Shown piece after piece: positions 34,411-43,800 of a stretch of DNA of 64,000 nt (positions are counted from its first letter, which is position 1; each line of letters opens with the position of its first letter). The DNA is from Lewinellaceae bacterium (lineage in GTDB: Bacteria > Bacteroidota > Bacteroidia > Chitinophagales > Saprospiraceae). The notes under the pieces are model-generated. The model was not told where the DNA came from and did not search any database. It saw nothing but the letters and a program-made list of their open reading frames with translations. The position numbers and the translations under genes were made by a program. Location of the stretch: contig JADJWX010000009.1 of NCBI GenBank assembly GCA_016716135.1, positions 229,233 through 293,232 on the forward strand, read 5' to 3'.

Positions 34411-35184
34411 CTAATCCACAGCCTTTACCCGGTATTCTCCTTTATCCAGCCGTTGTTTTGCAAAGGCAAAATACTCCGGCACCACTTCGAAGCCCAGGTA
34501 CTTTCGCCCTTCGAGCTGGCTCACAACGGCCACCTGCCCGGAGCCAAGAAAGGGATCGAGCACCACATCGCCGGGCTCGCTGCTGTAGGCCAGAATTTTG
34601 CGGATAATTTCGGCGGGTAGTTTGGTGGGTGTTTTGATAGCGCCGGTCCAGTATTCGCGGGGAATATTCCACACGTCTTCCTTATCCTGGTAGTGGGCGC
34701 TTCCGCCACTTTCAAGTCGCTCCTCCTTTTCAAAACGGGCATACGGAAAAAACTTTCGTTGTTTTTCATCAATACCGGCGAAGAGGATGTGGTAGTGCGA
34801 CGTCACGTATTTGCGGGTGGTAACTATGCCAAACTGGTATTTCCAAATGAGGTGGTTGATCAGGTTCAAATCCAGCTCGTCGAGCACAATCAGGAGTTCC
34901 TTCAGATAATTCCAACCGGAAAAAATATACAGACTACCTCCGGGTTTAAGGACCCGCCGGACCTGGGTCAGCCAGGCACGGGTGAATTCGAGGTAGTCTG
35001 CGCCTTTGATTTCATTGTAGCCCTCCAGCACACGGCCGCTCTTGCGGTTGTAATTGGCGCGCTTGGCTTGAAAATCAATGCCAAACGGGGGGTCGGTGAT
35101 CACCAGGTCAACACTGGCATCCGGTATATGCCGGGCCATGCCGGCGATGCAATCTTCGTTATAAATCCTGTTGGGTGCGCTCAT
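34411..35184 (-). CDS. DNA methyltransferase, beta-class N4/N6 type, orphan
   Basis: The 257-residue SAM-dependent methyltransferase adds a methyl group to adenine N6 or cytosine N4. The catalytic motif DPPF lies in VDLVITDPPFGIDF near residue 35, and the SAM motif DVVLDPFLGSGQVAVV comes near residue 205, so the order is motif IV before motif I (beta class). KPGGSLYIFSGW lies between. No restriction endonuclease gene is adjacent, so it may be a stand-alone regulator or housekeeping methylase, or a relic of a restriction system. Convergent with the esterase gene, 15 bases apart. The recognition site cannot be read from the protein. Confidence 0.9.
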   Translation of the reverse strand: MSAPNRIYNEDCIAGMARHIPDASVDLVITDPPFGIDFQAKRANYNRKSGRVLEGYNEIKGADYLEFTRAWLTQVRRVLKPGGSLYIFSGWNYLKELLIVLDELDLNLINHLIWKYQFGIVTTRKYVTSHYHILFAGIDEKQRKFFPYARFEKEERLESGGSAHYQDKEDVWNIPREYWTGAIKTPTKLPAEIIRKILAYSSEPGDVVLDPFLGSGQVAVVSQLEGRKYLGFEVVPEYFAFAKQRLDKGEYRVKAVD

Positions 35185-35268
35185 GTAGGACGTTGCAGGT
35201 CAATTGTCCGGCAACTTTCGGAAAAATAACGGGTATCGCCCAATAAAACGGAAATTAACTGGTCAATT

Positions 35269-35607
35269 TCACAAGACCCCCTTCCGCCCCTGCCGGTCCA
35301 TATACTCTACCTGCCGGTCCCCAATCAAAATCCGGAATTTGCCGGAAGGCAGGTCGGCAACATCCAGCGACCAGTCTTTGGTTTCCGAAGTAAAATTCTT
35401 CTTCAAAACCAGGGTCCCTTTTTCATCCAGTATACGTACCGGAAGGCTGTGTACAGGCATCTCGTCGGGCATAAGCCAGACTTTTTCAGGCGTCACGACA
35501 ACTTCCACATAGGGATCTTGCGTGGCCGGTGCCGGGGAGGATTGCGCCCAGTGGTGGTAGCTCAACCCAAGGATCAGCGCAATGGTGAGAAAGACTTTTG
35601 TTTTCAT
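35269..35607 (-). CDS. small secreted protein of unknown function
   Basis: Unrecognised protein of 112 residues. Signal peptide MKTKVFLTIALILGLSYHHWAQ is followed by a single beta-rich module. The order PVRILDEKGTLVLKKNF, then LDVADLPSGKFRILIGD, resembles the last half of a T9SS sorting domain (strand, turn, ADLPSG-type strand). It lacks the usual PNP start, and an extra 12 residues (RQVEYMDRQGRK) follow. It may be a free-standing module of that fold. Convergent neighbour relations give no further hint. Gap 35608-35795 holds one terminator and nothing else seen. Confidence 0.65.
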   Translation of the reverse strand: MKTKVFLTIALILGLSYHHWAQSSPAPATQDPYVEVVVTPEKVWLMPDEMPVHSLPVRILDEKGTLVLKKNFTSETKDWSLDVADLPSGKFRILIGDRQVEYMDRQGRKGVL

Positions 35608-35705
35608 AGCTCAATTGATAATAGTTGTTCTTGTGTTTTTGTCAGCCCAATGGACAACAACGAAACCGGACAGGTTGCAGAATGGTGCCCGTAATTCGAT
35701 GAAGT

Positions 35706-35750
35706 AATAAAAACAGCCGGCCAAGGACCAATATCCTCAGCCGGCTGTTC
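35706..35750 (-). terminator. terminator of the YceI-kinase-regulator operon
   Basis: AACAGCCGGC (35712-35721) pairs perfectly with GCCGGCTGTT (35740-35749). The minus strand continues with TTTTTAT. It lies 46 bases after the LytTR regulator stop. Confidence 0.8.
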
Positions 35751-35795
35751 AAGCCGGATCGTAAAAACCGGTTTACAAAAAACGGCTTTGAAAAT

Positions 35796-36553
35796 TCACT
35801 CCTCCCCGACCAGCCATTTCTTGAACGCTGCCGACCGTTCGGTACTCACGATGGTATCCATGTCGCTCGCCGGCTCCAGGTCTATTTTGATCCGGCTTTT
35901 TGAATACGGATGCATTTCCCGGATAGCGTCAATATTGATAATAAATTGACGATTGATCCGGAAAAAAGTCTTCGGATCAAGCATGCCCTCGAGTTTTTCC
36001 AACGGATAATCCACCGGGTACCGTTTCCCCTGCTGGCGGGTAATCAGAAAAGTGATTTTATCTTTTGTGTAAAAATAGGCGGCATCCTGCAAGTCAACCA
36101 GTTTAATACTGTTGGCAAAGCGGATGAGCAGGCGGCGCGGGCTTTCCTGTTGCCGGCGCATCGTTTCCAGCAAGGCGGCGTAATCCGGTGACGTTTTTTT
36201 AAATACGCGTTTGTATTTTTCGATAGCGGCGGTTAATTCATTGATTTTATGGGTTTGAGCAGGTAGTCCACGGCGTTGACTTTGAATGCCTCCAGGGCAT
36301 ATTCATCGTAAGCTGTCGTAAAAATGACCGGACACCGGACCTGGGCATGTTCAAATATTTCAAAACTACCGCCGTCGGCCAGGTGAATATCAAGCAGCAT
36401 CAAGTCGGGCTCCGGATTATCCGCCAACCAAGAAACCGTCGATTCAATACTATCCAACCGGCCCACAACCTGCGCTTCAGGCTCGACCTCGGCAAGCATT
36501 TTTTCCAGGCGGCGCGCGGCCGCATTTTCGTCTTCTACTAGGAGTACGTTCAT
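35796..36553 (-). pseudogene. LytTR-family response regulator, split by a one-base frameshift
   Basis: The receiver half (36233-36553) has the acidic pair ED near residue 7, phospho-acceptor Asp in LMLLDIHLADGG and Lys in YLLKPIK. The LytTR DNA-binding half (35796-36173 and upstream) has YFYTKDKITFL, RINRQFIINIDAI and the terminal KKWLVGEE. Together they would give a 252-residue regulator of normal length. At 36245-36248 the coding strand has four A where five would continue the frame as KPIKINELTAAIEKY. So one A is missing. The start overlaps the kinase stop by four bases (ATGA), confirming a single two-component operon. Either a mutation that uncouples phosphorylation from DNA binding, or a sequence error. 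Confidence 0.87.
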
Positions 36554-39477
36554 TTTTTTAACGGTATTTTGACTGTAAAAAACGCTGCATTGTCTTCAAC
36601 CAACACCGGGCGCTCGCCGAGCAAGGCATAGCGGTTGATAATACTTTGCAGGCCAAAATGGGTACTTGGTTCGGGTTTGAGTTTGGGTTGAATATTATTG
36701 CGCACCACTATATAGTCATCTGATTCGGTAAAAAGTTCGATCCGGAGTGGCTTGGAAGCAGAAATCACATTGTGTTTAACCGCATTTTCCACCAGCATTT
36801 GTATGGATAACGGCATGACCAGCCCTGTTTTCCCTTCGAGCCGGTTGACCAGAAACAGGCCGTCTTCAAACCGTTTTTTGAGCAAAAACTCGTAGTTGCG
36901 CACAAGATCGAGCTCTTCCTGCAGGCTGATAAAGTCGCGCTCCCGGTAGGCAATTATGCTGCGGTAAAAGTCGGACAAGTGTTCCACGTACTCCACAGCC
37001 ACTTTCGGGTTCTCTTCGATTGTTGTGATCAACGTATTAAAACTGTTGAAAAGAAAATGGGGGTTGATCTGGCTTTTCAGGGCAACAAACTGGGATTCCA
37101 CCCGGTCGCGTTTCAACTGGGCCACCCGGTTCAACCGTTGCTCCCGGTTCCGGATAAACCCGTAAAAAAATGCGCCTCCGGTGATAGTGCCCAGCAGGAT
37201 AAACCACCACTCCGCCCAAAATGGTTTGCGGATAACAAACGACCAACTGGCCTCCGGAACATTTTCAAAATTGCCGTGCTCGCTGGTTTGCACCCGGAAG
37301 GTGTATTTGCCCGGCGGCAGCTTCGGATACGAGGTTAGCGGATCCTTGGACACCTTCCAATCCAGGTCAAATCCATCAAGATGATACCGGTAACGCACCG
37401 ATTCCGGATCGGTGTACCACAGCCCGGTAAAGTTGAAAATGAAGTAGTTCTGGTTGTGCGCGAAGCTGTTGACCGACAAAAAGTCGATGTTTTGGGAAAA
37501 ACCCGACACGGAAGTGATACCGGGTTGTGGGTCATCAAGAAAATCTTCGTAAAAAGCTGCCGAGCGCACCATGCCGTCCCGGACGCCGAGCCACACATTA
37601 CCCTGCGCATCGCGACAGATCGCGTTCAAATTCACTTCTGCCCGGGGCGCCCCGATCGTTTCGTCGCAAAAAATAATGTGATCAATGCGCTCGGGGTTCA
37701 ACAAATCGAATCCATCTTCATACGCCACCACAATAAACCCGTTCCGGTCGGCAGCCAAGCCCACAATGGCCTCGCTGTGCAAATGATTTTCCAGGGTATA
37801 CCGGCGAAACTGTTCACCGTCAAAGGCAAACAGGCCGGCGTTGTCCGAGCTGAACCAGATATGGCCGCGTTTGTCTTCGGTGATGCAGTAAATTCTTTTT
37901 AGCGGTATGTCACCGGCCATTTTGATCTGTCGGTAACGCCCGTTTTCGTATACGATCAGGCCGTTTCCATCAGTACAAAACCATACGCGCCCTTTGCTAT
38001 CCAAAAAAACTTTATAAACGTAACCGGTGCCCAGTTCGCTCTGCCGCGTCAGGTTTTGAATGGCCTGCGGCGCCTTCAGGTCGAGTACCGATACGCCTCC
38101 GAGTGTCGCCAGCCACACTTGCCGGTCATTGCCGGCGATGGACAACACATTGCCGTTAAACAGGCCGTCGCGTTCCGATAAATGTTTTAAAACCCTGCCC
38201 TCCGGGCTGACTACGTATACGCCATTGCCAAACGTACCGGCCCAGATGCTGCCATCAAGCGGCGACTCCCAGAGGGAAATGATATTCTCCGGCTTTGTCA
38301 GAATTTTTTTAAAAACCCAGTTTTCCGCACCCGCACTTTTTGCGGCCACACGTTGGCTCACCCCTAAAAACAAGCCCTCCGCACTACCTGCCCAGAGGCG
38401 GTTTCGGCTGTCCCGCAACAGCGCCTGGGTATTCCCAAAGGGTGTTTCCAAAAGGCCAAAGCGCACATTGGCCGAATAGATCGCACCATTATCCAGTATT
38501 GCCCACAACAAACCCTCCCGGTCTTTACACAGCGCTTCCGTTTTAACATGGCGCAAGGGATGTGCAGCCGGCAGAGGGCGCTGCACGCCGGTGGACAGTT
38601 CAACACACACCGGGCCGTTCGCCAGGGTGCCGACCCAGAGACTGCTTTTTTCATACAAGGCCAGGGAGGTAACCGCGCCCCATGACCACACATTTGTTTG
38701 AAAATCAAAGCGCTGCTTTTCAATATTGTATCGGTGCACGCCCTTCTCCTGCGTTCCGATCCAAATATCCCCGTGTTTGTCCGCGAGCAAAGCCGTGATG
38801 ATCTCGTCGGGCAAACCATCCGACACCGAAAACCGCCGTATCCGTTTTTCACCCGGCTCCGGCATCGAACAAATACTGATCCCGGCATCGGTTGCTGCCC
38901 AAACCCGGCCTTTCGAATCGCAGGCCAGGGCATAAATTTCATCGCCGCTCATACCGTCGTCCGATTGATCAAACTGATACAAGCGTTTGTCTTTCAGGCA
39001 ATATACTCCCTCTCCGTACGTCGCAATCCAGAAGCCGCCCGACTTATCCGCCACAAATGCCGTGACAGCCGCTTTGGGCAAGCCTTCCTCCGGGTCCCAC
39101 AAGCTTAACCGCGCGGCAGGTTCTTTTTTTTGCATTAACTCGTCAACCGACGCATGCAGGAGCGGCGTATTGACCGGCATGAAACCGATGGCGCCATTTA
39201 CAAAACCGACCCACAAACGGCCATTCCACTCGTACAAAGCGCTTACCGGACTGGGCGCGCTGCCATCCGGCAGCCCCACCAACAGGAAGTTCATGCCGTC
39301 GAAACGGTACAAGCCTTCATCCGAGCCAAACCACAACCAGCCCCGGCTATCCTGAAAAACACCGGACATCGGCGCATTGGCCAGTTCCCGGGTATCTCTG
39401 AGCTGAAAAACCGGTGTTTGTGCGCCGGCCCAAAAGCCGGACAACAGAAAAATAAAAAGTGGCAGAAAACATTTCAT
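36550..39477 (-). CDS. propeller-sensor histidine kinase (LytS type)
   Basis: The 975-residue sensor has a signal peptide (MKCFLPLFIFLLSGFWAGAQ). A periplasmic double propeller of about 650 residues is made of many two-component-propeller repeats of the form D-x-x-G-x-x-W-x-G-T/S, for example DSRGWLWFGSDEGLYRF and DKHGDIWIGTQEKGVHRY. A Y_Y_Y domain follows (about 690-750, YRYHLDGFDLDW, LPPGKYTFRV), then one transmembrane helix (about 760-780). The His_kinase domain has the phospho-His in QINPHFLFNSFN (about 800) and the ATP-binding VENAVKHN. Such sensors often detect carbohydrates in Bacteroidota. It lies between the YceI gene and its regulator in one operon. The ligand is unknown. Confidence 0.95.
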   Translation of the reverse strand: MKCFLPLFIFLLSGFWAGAQTPVFQLRDTRELANAPMSGVFQDSRGWLWFGSDEGLYRFDGMNFLLVGLPDGSAPSPVSALYEWNGRLWVGFVNGAIGFMPVNTPLLHASVDELMQKKEPAARLSLWDPEEGLPKAAVTAFVADKSGGFWIATYGEGVYCLKDKRLYQFDQSDDGMSGDEIYALACDSKGRVWAATDAGISICSMPEPGEKRIRRFSVSDGLPDEIITALLADKHGDIWIGTQEKGVHRYNIEKQRFDFQTNVWSWGAVTSLALYEKSSLWVGTLANGPVCVELSTGVQRPLPAAHPLRHVKTEALCKDREGLLWAILDNGAIYSANVRFGLLETPFGNTQALLRDSRNRLWAGSAEGLFLGVSQRVAAKSAGAENWVFKKILTKPENIISLWESPLDGSIWAGTFGNGVYVVSPEGRVLKHLSERDGLFNGNVLSIAGNDRQVWLATLGGVSVLDLKAPQAIQNLTRQSELGTGYVYKVFLDSKGRVWFCTDGNGLIVYENGRYRQIKMAGDIPLKRIYCITEDKRGHIWFSSDNAGLFAFDGEQFRRYTLENHLHSEAIVGLAADRNGFIVVAYEDGFDLLNPERIDHIIFCDETIGAPRAEVNLNAICRDAQGNVWLGVRDGMVRSAAFYEDFLDDPQPGITSVSGFSQNIDFLSVNSFAHNQNYFIFNFTGLWYTDPESVRYRYHLDGFDLDWKVSKDPLTSYPKLPPGKYTFRVQTSEHGNFENVPEASWSFVIRKPFWAEWWFILLGTITGGAFFYGFIRNREQRLNRVAQLKRDRVESQFVALKSQINPHFLFNSFNTLITTIEENPKVAVEYVEHLSDFYRSIIAYRERDFISLQEELDLVRNYEFLLKKRFEDGLFLVNRLEGKTGLVMPLSIQMLVENAVKHNVISASKPLRIELFTESDDYIVVRNNIQPKLKPEPSTHFGLQSIINRYALLGERPVLVEDNAAFFTVKIPLKK

Positions 39478-39480
39478 CTG

Positions 39481-40086
39481 TTAATCGCGCAACAGATCGG
39501 CTTGCACCAAAACCTGTACTTCTTCGGCTATTTTCTGATAAACAATTTTTGGAATACGGATATCGTGGTCTGCCAGTAAAATCCTGAAATCTGCCTCCAC
39601 ACGGATCCGTTTACCGGCAACCACCACCTGACTTTTTATGATACGCTCCTGCTCTTTCCCGTGAATATAGAGTTTGCCTTTTGCCCGCACCGAGTATGTG
39701 CCATCTTTGCTAAAATCCATGGTCTCGATGATCTTGCCGGCAAAAGTGGCCTTCGGGAAACGCCGCGACTCCAGGTAGTTTTCATTAAAATGCTCCCGTT
39801 GCAGTGCATTATTAAACCCTTCGAAGGTCTGAACTTCCACCGTCCAGGCAAACGTTTGTTTTTCCGGATCAAGCACGCCCCGCAACTGCTTGCTTTCCGC
39901 TTCAATTACCTCCAGCGGCGCTTCTGATTTGAAGGCAACCAAGCCATTGCTGCAACTGAACAAGCCCGGTTGACGGTTTTCCAAATCAGGTTGTGCCTGC
40001 CGCATCGGAAGGTCCGATCTGACGGAAGTGCCCAAACCCGGACTTTTGTAAAACGATGCAAATACAATCAATAATAATAGCTTCAT
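39481..40086 (-). CDS. YceI-family secreted lipocalin-like protein
   Basis: The start at 40086 begins a signal peptide MKLLLLIVFASFYKSPG; the frame is open to 40230 but without signal character. The 201-residue protein shows the YceI pattern: VAFKSEAPLEVIEAESKQLRG, FAWTVEVQTFEGFNNALQREH, NENYLESRRFPKATFAGKI, and the C-terminal VEADFRILLADHDIRIPKI. YceI proteins bind isoprenoid-like lipids in a beta-barrel. It is the first gene of an operon with the propeller kinase (3-base gap). That pairing suggests it is a sensor accessory or a target of the system (inference). Confidence 0.88.
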   Translation of the reverse strand: MKLLLLIVFASFYKSPGLGTSVRSDLPMRQAQPDLENRQPGLFSCSNGLVAFKSEAPLEVIEAESKQLRGVLDPEKQTFAWTVEVQTFEGFNNALQREHFNENYLESRRFPKATFAGKIIETMDFSKDGTYSVRAKGKLYIHGKEQERIIKSQVVVAGKRIRVEADFRILLADHDIRIPKIVYQKIAEEVQVLVQADLLRD

Positions 40087-40270
40087 CTCGGTATAAAATA
40101 ACTGCGCTGGACGCCCTAATACAACTACACTTTGGCTGGGCTTTTTCACCCGGTAAGCGATTGCCCGCAAAAAGTAGTCAGAATCAGCGCGTTTCAAAAC
40201 AAAAAACATGCTGAAGGCGGAATTAAACAAGCCGGACCATTCTTTTTAACCAATGAACCGGAAATCCCGG

Positions 40271-43200
40271 TTATAGTTTTAAAAACGGCCGGCCGACCTG
40301 TACCGTACCGCTTTCCCAAATTAAAACATAGCGGCCGGCAGGTAACGCACTTACGTCTAAAACCTGACCCGGTCCGGATGCAGCAGTTTCCAGTTCCAAG
40401 CGGCCATGCAGATCAAATATCCGTATACGAGCGATCACCGGGGCAAGATCAACATTTGAAACCCGGACCGTCAGTTGCGTGCGTGCCGGATTCGGGAAAA
40501 TGCGCAGCCCGGGCGCAAAAGCATCCGCGCGACGAATCGGGAGTCCGGATATGCCGGTGTCCGGTTCGAATGCCACATCGATCACCTGAAATTGGCCCTG
40601 GCCGATGGCAATACCCGCTGTTTGCCCGTTGGCATTCAGACCATGGCCCGGAATGAGGGGGCGCGGGGCCAACTGGTGAAGAAATACCAAAAAATAGGTT
40701 CCCGGCGCCAACAAGGGAAACCCGTAGCCGCCTGATTCGTCGGTCATTCCGGCAGCCACCAACGTAGAATCGGCGCGGTATATCAACACTGTAATATCCT
40801 GTAAGAACGGTTCCGTCGGATCCATTTGGGCATCCCTGTTTTCATCGAGCCACACCGTACCGGCAAGTGCAACCGCCGGAACAGCCCAGGCCACATCAAA
40901 TGTTTCGAAGGCTCCCTCCGCCAGGTCAATCGGAACAGACAGGCCTGAACTATCCACATGCTGTACAGGCAGCAACACATCGCCTGTCGCAGGCAGGGTG
41001 ATCCGAAGATAAAAAATGCCCGCCGGCAGGTCCAGAAAAGTATAGCGGCCGTTGGCAAGGGTGCGGGTTTCAGCAAGCAGGCTGTCGGTATCCGCATCGA
41101 ACAACCGTACCTGAGCGTTCGAAAACCCCGGTTCGCCGGCTGCCCATACTCCATCGTTATTAATATCCAGCCCGATGGTGCCGCTCAGTGTAGCAGGAAG
41201 GGTAAATGCCGGTGGATAGAGTTGCCGTTTGGGTACGATCTCCAGAAGTTGATGCTGGCTTTGCCAAAACAACGCCACATTTGCGCCACCGCCGATTTCC
41301 AGGTACTCCAGCCGGATACGGTATTTTTTGCCGCCCGTGAGCTGGATTTGCCCGCTGTGCTCGGTGGTTGCCTGCGGTACCCACTGATCAATAACCAATT
41401 GGTCATTTATCCAAAGCCGGCAACCGTCATCGCTCCGAACCGAAAAGGTGTACATTTCGGAATACAGGGGTTGCACAAAACCCATCCAGCGCACTGTGAA
41501 ATAATCCGACGGCAGCGCAGGGTCCGGCGCCGCGTCATTCCACATAAAATTGATGGTGGAATCTATCCGGGCAAATGCCGGGATTTCATCAAAATCGCCT
41601 TCCGGATCAAAAAAATAATGCCCCAACAAACCCGTGCCCGAGCCCAACACGATGAAATCATAGATCAATTCAAAGGAACGCGCCGAGTCCGGCATGACAA
41701 ATGAAAGCAAGGGGTCTACAACCCCGTCGCTCCACGACCGAAACATAAAAATTGTATCGCCAAGTTGATATGTTGCCGGCGCTTCAATGATTCGGCGCAG
41801 GCCGATTACACTTTCCACGGTTGCCGGCAGTGTGCGCAGTTGCCCGTCTACATTCACCTGAATTCCCGCAGGTCCCGTGATGGTGATGGGCTTTATCTCC
41901 GGCCATACGTCGCGAAATACGGTCTGGCTAAATCCCGCCTGGTCTTCCGCCGTCAGGTAAATCCGGTAAAATACATCGGCGGCAGTTTCGCCAACCGTGG
42001 GCGTTGCGTATGCCCCTTCGTCGAAGCCGGTTGTGGTCGGCATAGCCGGATGGCTGTGGTCGGCATGGTGAAAGTCGATGCGCCAGCTGAGCCGGTCCGA
42101 ACCAAGCAGACCGTCTTCCGGGTCCAATGCCTGCCCTGAAAACCGTAGCGTGTCACCGCCCCGGTAAAATGAGCCTGCTGTGGGCAACAAAATTTCCGGC
42201 TCGGGGCGCCGGTTTGCCGAAACGCCCAACAATGCTGCGACGCTCGTATCGGCCCCCCAGGCATTCGACACGATACAAAAAACCAGGGCGCCGCTATCGG
42301 CCAATTCCAAATTGTCTAAAACCAACAGGCTGGAATCCGCATCCGAAACAGCATCGCCATCGCGATACCATTGGTAGCCCAGCGGTTGATCGCCATAAGC
42401 TTCCGCCCGAAACCAGGCCGATTCACCTTCGGCAATCAAAACTGGTTTCGGTTGCCCGGTAATCAATGGCGCGCCGGCGCCTACCCAAAACACCCGCCAC
42501 AGCACACCTTCTGTACTGGCCGTGTTGTCGAGCGGAGAGCCACCACCCAGCCCGGCGCGGGCCAGGTAGTACAAATCGCCGTCAGGGCCACTCAAAAGGC
42601 TCACCGGGCGGTCGATGCCGGTAGCAAACACGTCCCCTGCACTGCCGGATGCCGGGTCCAACATTTTTATCCAGCCGGCGCAATAGTCGGCAAAAAACAA
42701 TTTTCCGGCATAAGCTGGAGGAATCAGCGGGTAGGCCTGAAACGGGAACGCCGCGCCAACAACAGCGCAGCCTGAAGCATGGGTGTAGGCAAATGCGGGG
42801 TCCATAAAACCCGGCTCCCCGGAAGCCCCCTGAAATAATTTCCAACCGTAGTTTGCACCGGATTTCAGCACATTCACCTCTTCCCAGGCTTCGGCGCCCA
42901 CATCGCAGAAAAATATTTTTTCAGTTTGGGGGTCCATGCTCATGGAAAACGGGTTGCGCACGCCGTAGGCAAAAATCGCGCGGTTGTTTCCCGTAGCCTG
43001 AGTGTAAAACGGATTGTCCACGGGAATGGAACCGTCCGCATTCAGGCGCAGGATTTTCCCCAAAACCGTGTTTAAATCCTGGGCATTATCTGCCCGGGCG
43101 CCGTCGCCAACTCCGATGTACAATTTGTCGTCGGGGCCAAAAACCATCCCGCCGCCGTTGTGAATATTGCCGTTCATCGGATCGAGTTCGAGCAAAATTT

Positions 43201-43786
43201 CTTCACTGCCCGGTACGGCAAAATCACCATTTGCGCGAATGCGGCTTATGCGATTTCGCGGTGCGTCGGGTGCCGTGTAGTACAGGTAAACCCAGGGTTG
43301 ATGCTCAAAATCGGGATGCAGGGCGATGCCGTTCAAGCCCCGTTCGTTGAAGGGGTCGGTTTGCAGACTTACAAATGGCGCGTCGTGCAATTCACCGGCA
43401 TCTGTGTGATAAATAAGTACGCGCCCGTCTTTTTGCGCCAAAAAAATACGCCCGTCGGGCGCCAGCGCCATACAGGTCGGATTGAGCCCTTCCGCTACCG
43501 CTGCCCCGGCAAATCCGGGTGGCAAACCTGGCGATTGGGCGTTTGTAAGCGTGGCAAGCACTGATACAAGCAGTAATGCCTTGCCAAGGCATTTTAACGG
43601 GTCAAACGCTACGCGTAACGTAGCATTTTTTTTACCGCGAAGACGCAAAGGCGCGAAGGTCAAAACTTTGCGTCTTTGCGTCTTCGCGGTAAAAAAAGAA
43701 AACTTCACTCCATACCCCAAGGCGCTACCCGACCATAGAACCGGGCATAAACCGACCTTGAACTTTCTCGAAAAATCAACAAGCAT
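40271..43786 (-). CDS. secreted sugar-dehydrogenase-like protein with PA14 and SdrD B-type domains and T9SS tail
   Basis: Up to 1171 residues. Order: signal-like segment (about 70-83, LLLVSVLATLTNAQ), glucose/sorbosone dehydrogenase propeller (about 86-435, with GLNGIALHPDF and NPFSMSMDP), an Ig-like domain (about 440-530), a PKD-like region, a PA14 module (about 713-857), two SdrD B-type repeats (about 866-972 and 974-1072, each starting with a D-x-N-x-D calcium-type loop) and a T9SS sorting domain (about 1089-1171). The start is uncertain. The first 63 residues run through a palindromic repeat, and where a normal start would precede KCLGKALLLV there is TTA (43595-43597), not a start codon. 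It is probably a surface enzyme acting on sugars, possibly PQQ-dependent. Confidence 0.88.
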   Translation of the reverse strand: MLVDFSRKFKVGLCPVLWSGSALGYGVKFSFFTAKTQRRKVLTFAPLRLRGKKNATLRVAFDPLKCLGKALLLVSVLATLTNAQSPGLPPGFAGAAVAEGLNPTCMALAPDGRIFLAQKDGRVLIYHTDAGELHDAPFVSLQTDPFNERGLNGIALHPDFEHQPWVYLYYTAPDAPRNRISRIRANGDFAVPGSEEILLELDPMNGNIHNGGGMVFGPDDKLYIGVGDGARADNAQDLNTVLGKILRLNADGSIPVDNPFYTQATGNNRAIFAYGVRNPFSMSMDPQTEKIFFCDVGAEAWEEVNVLKSGANYGWKLFQGASGEPGFMDPAFAYTHASGCAVVGAAFPFQAYPLIPPAYAGKLFFADYCAGWIKMLDPASGSAGDVFATGIDRPVSLLSGPDGDLYYLARAGLGGGSPLDNTASTEGVLWRVFWVGAGAPLITGQPKPVLIAEGESAWFRAEAYGDQPLGYQWYRDGDAVSDADSSLLVLDNLELADSGALVFCIVSNAWGADTSVAALLGVSANRRPEPEILLPTAGSFYRGGDTLRFSGQALDPEDGLLGSDRLSWRIDFHHADHSHPAMPTTTGFDEGAYATPTVGETAADVFYRIYLTAEDQAGFSQTVFRDVWPEIKPITITGPAGIQVNVDGQLRTLPATVESVIGLRRIIEAPATYQLGDTIFMFRSWSDGVVDPLLSFVMPDSARSFELIYDFIVLGSGTGLLGHYFFDPEGDFDEIPAFARIDSTINFMWNDAAPDPALPSDYFTVRWMGFVQPLYSEMYTFSVRSDDGCRLWINDQLVIDQWVPQATTEHSGQIQLTGGKKYRIRLEYLEIGGGANVALFWQSQHQLLEIVPKRQLYPPAFTLPATLSGTIGLDINNDGVWAAGEPGFSNAQVRLFDADTDSLLAETRTLANGRYTFLDLPAGIFYLRITLPATGDVLLPVQHVDSSGLSVPIDLAEGAFETFDVAWAVPAVALAGTVWLDENRDAQMDPTEPFLQDITVLIYRADSTLVAAGMTDESGGYGFPLLAPGTYFLVFLHQLAPRPLIPGHGLNANGQTAGIAIGQGQFQVIDVAFEPDTGISGLPIRRADAFAPGLRIFPNPARTQLTVRVSNVDLAPVIARIRIFDLHGRLELETAASGPGQVLDVSALPAGRYVLIWESGTVQVGRPFLKL
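43626..43697. repeat. palindromic repeat, family C, long copy
   Basis: TTTTTTTACCGCGAAGACGC on the left is mirrored by GCGTCTTCGCGGTAAAAAAA on the right (43626-43645 and 43678-43697), with further CAAAGGCGCGAAGG / CTTTGCGTCTTTGC pairing inside. Its translation (AKTQRRK, APLRLRG) is the kind of text often seen as false N-terminal extensions in databases. Located between the GT2 gene and the sugar-dehydrogenase-like gene. Confidence 0.88.
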
Positions 43787-43800
43787 AAATGCACCAAAAA

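Noticed and set aside
43392..43592. 66-codon frame (MPWQGITAC...) as an alternative start for the sugar-dehydrogenase-like protein
   Set aside because: It is out of frame with the conserved domain; using it would need a frameshift that is not otherwise supported.
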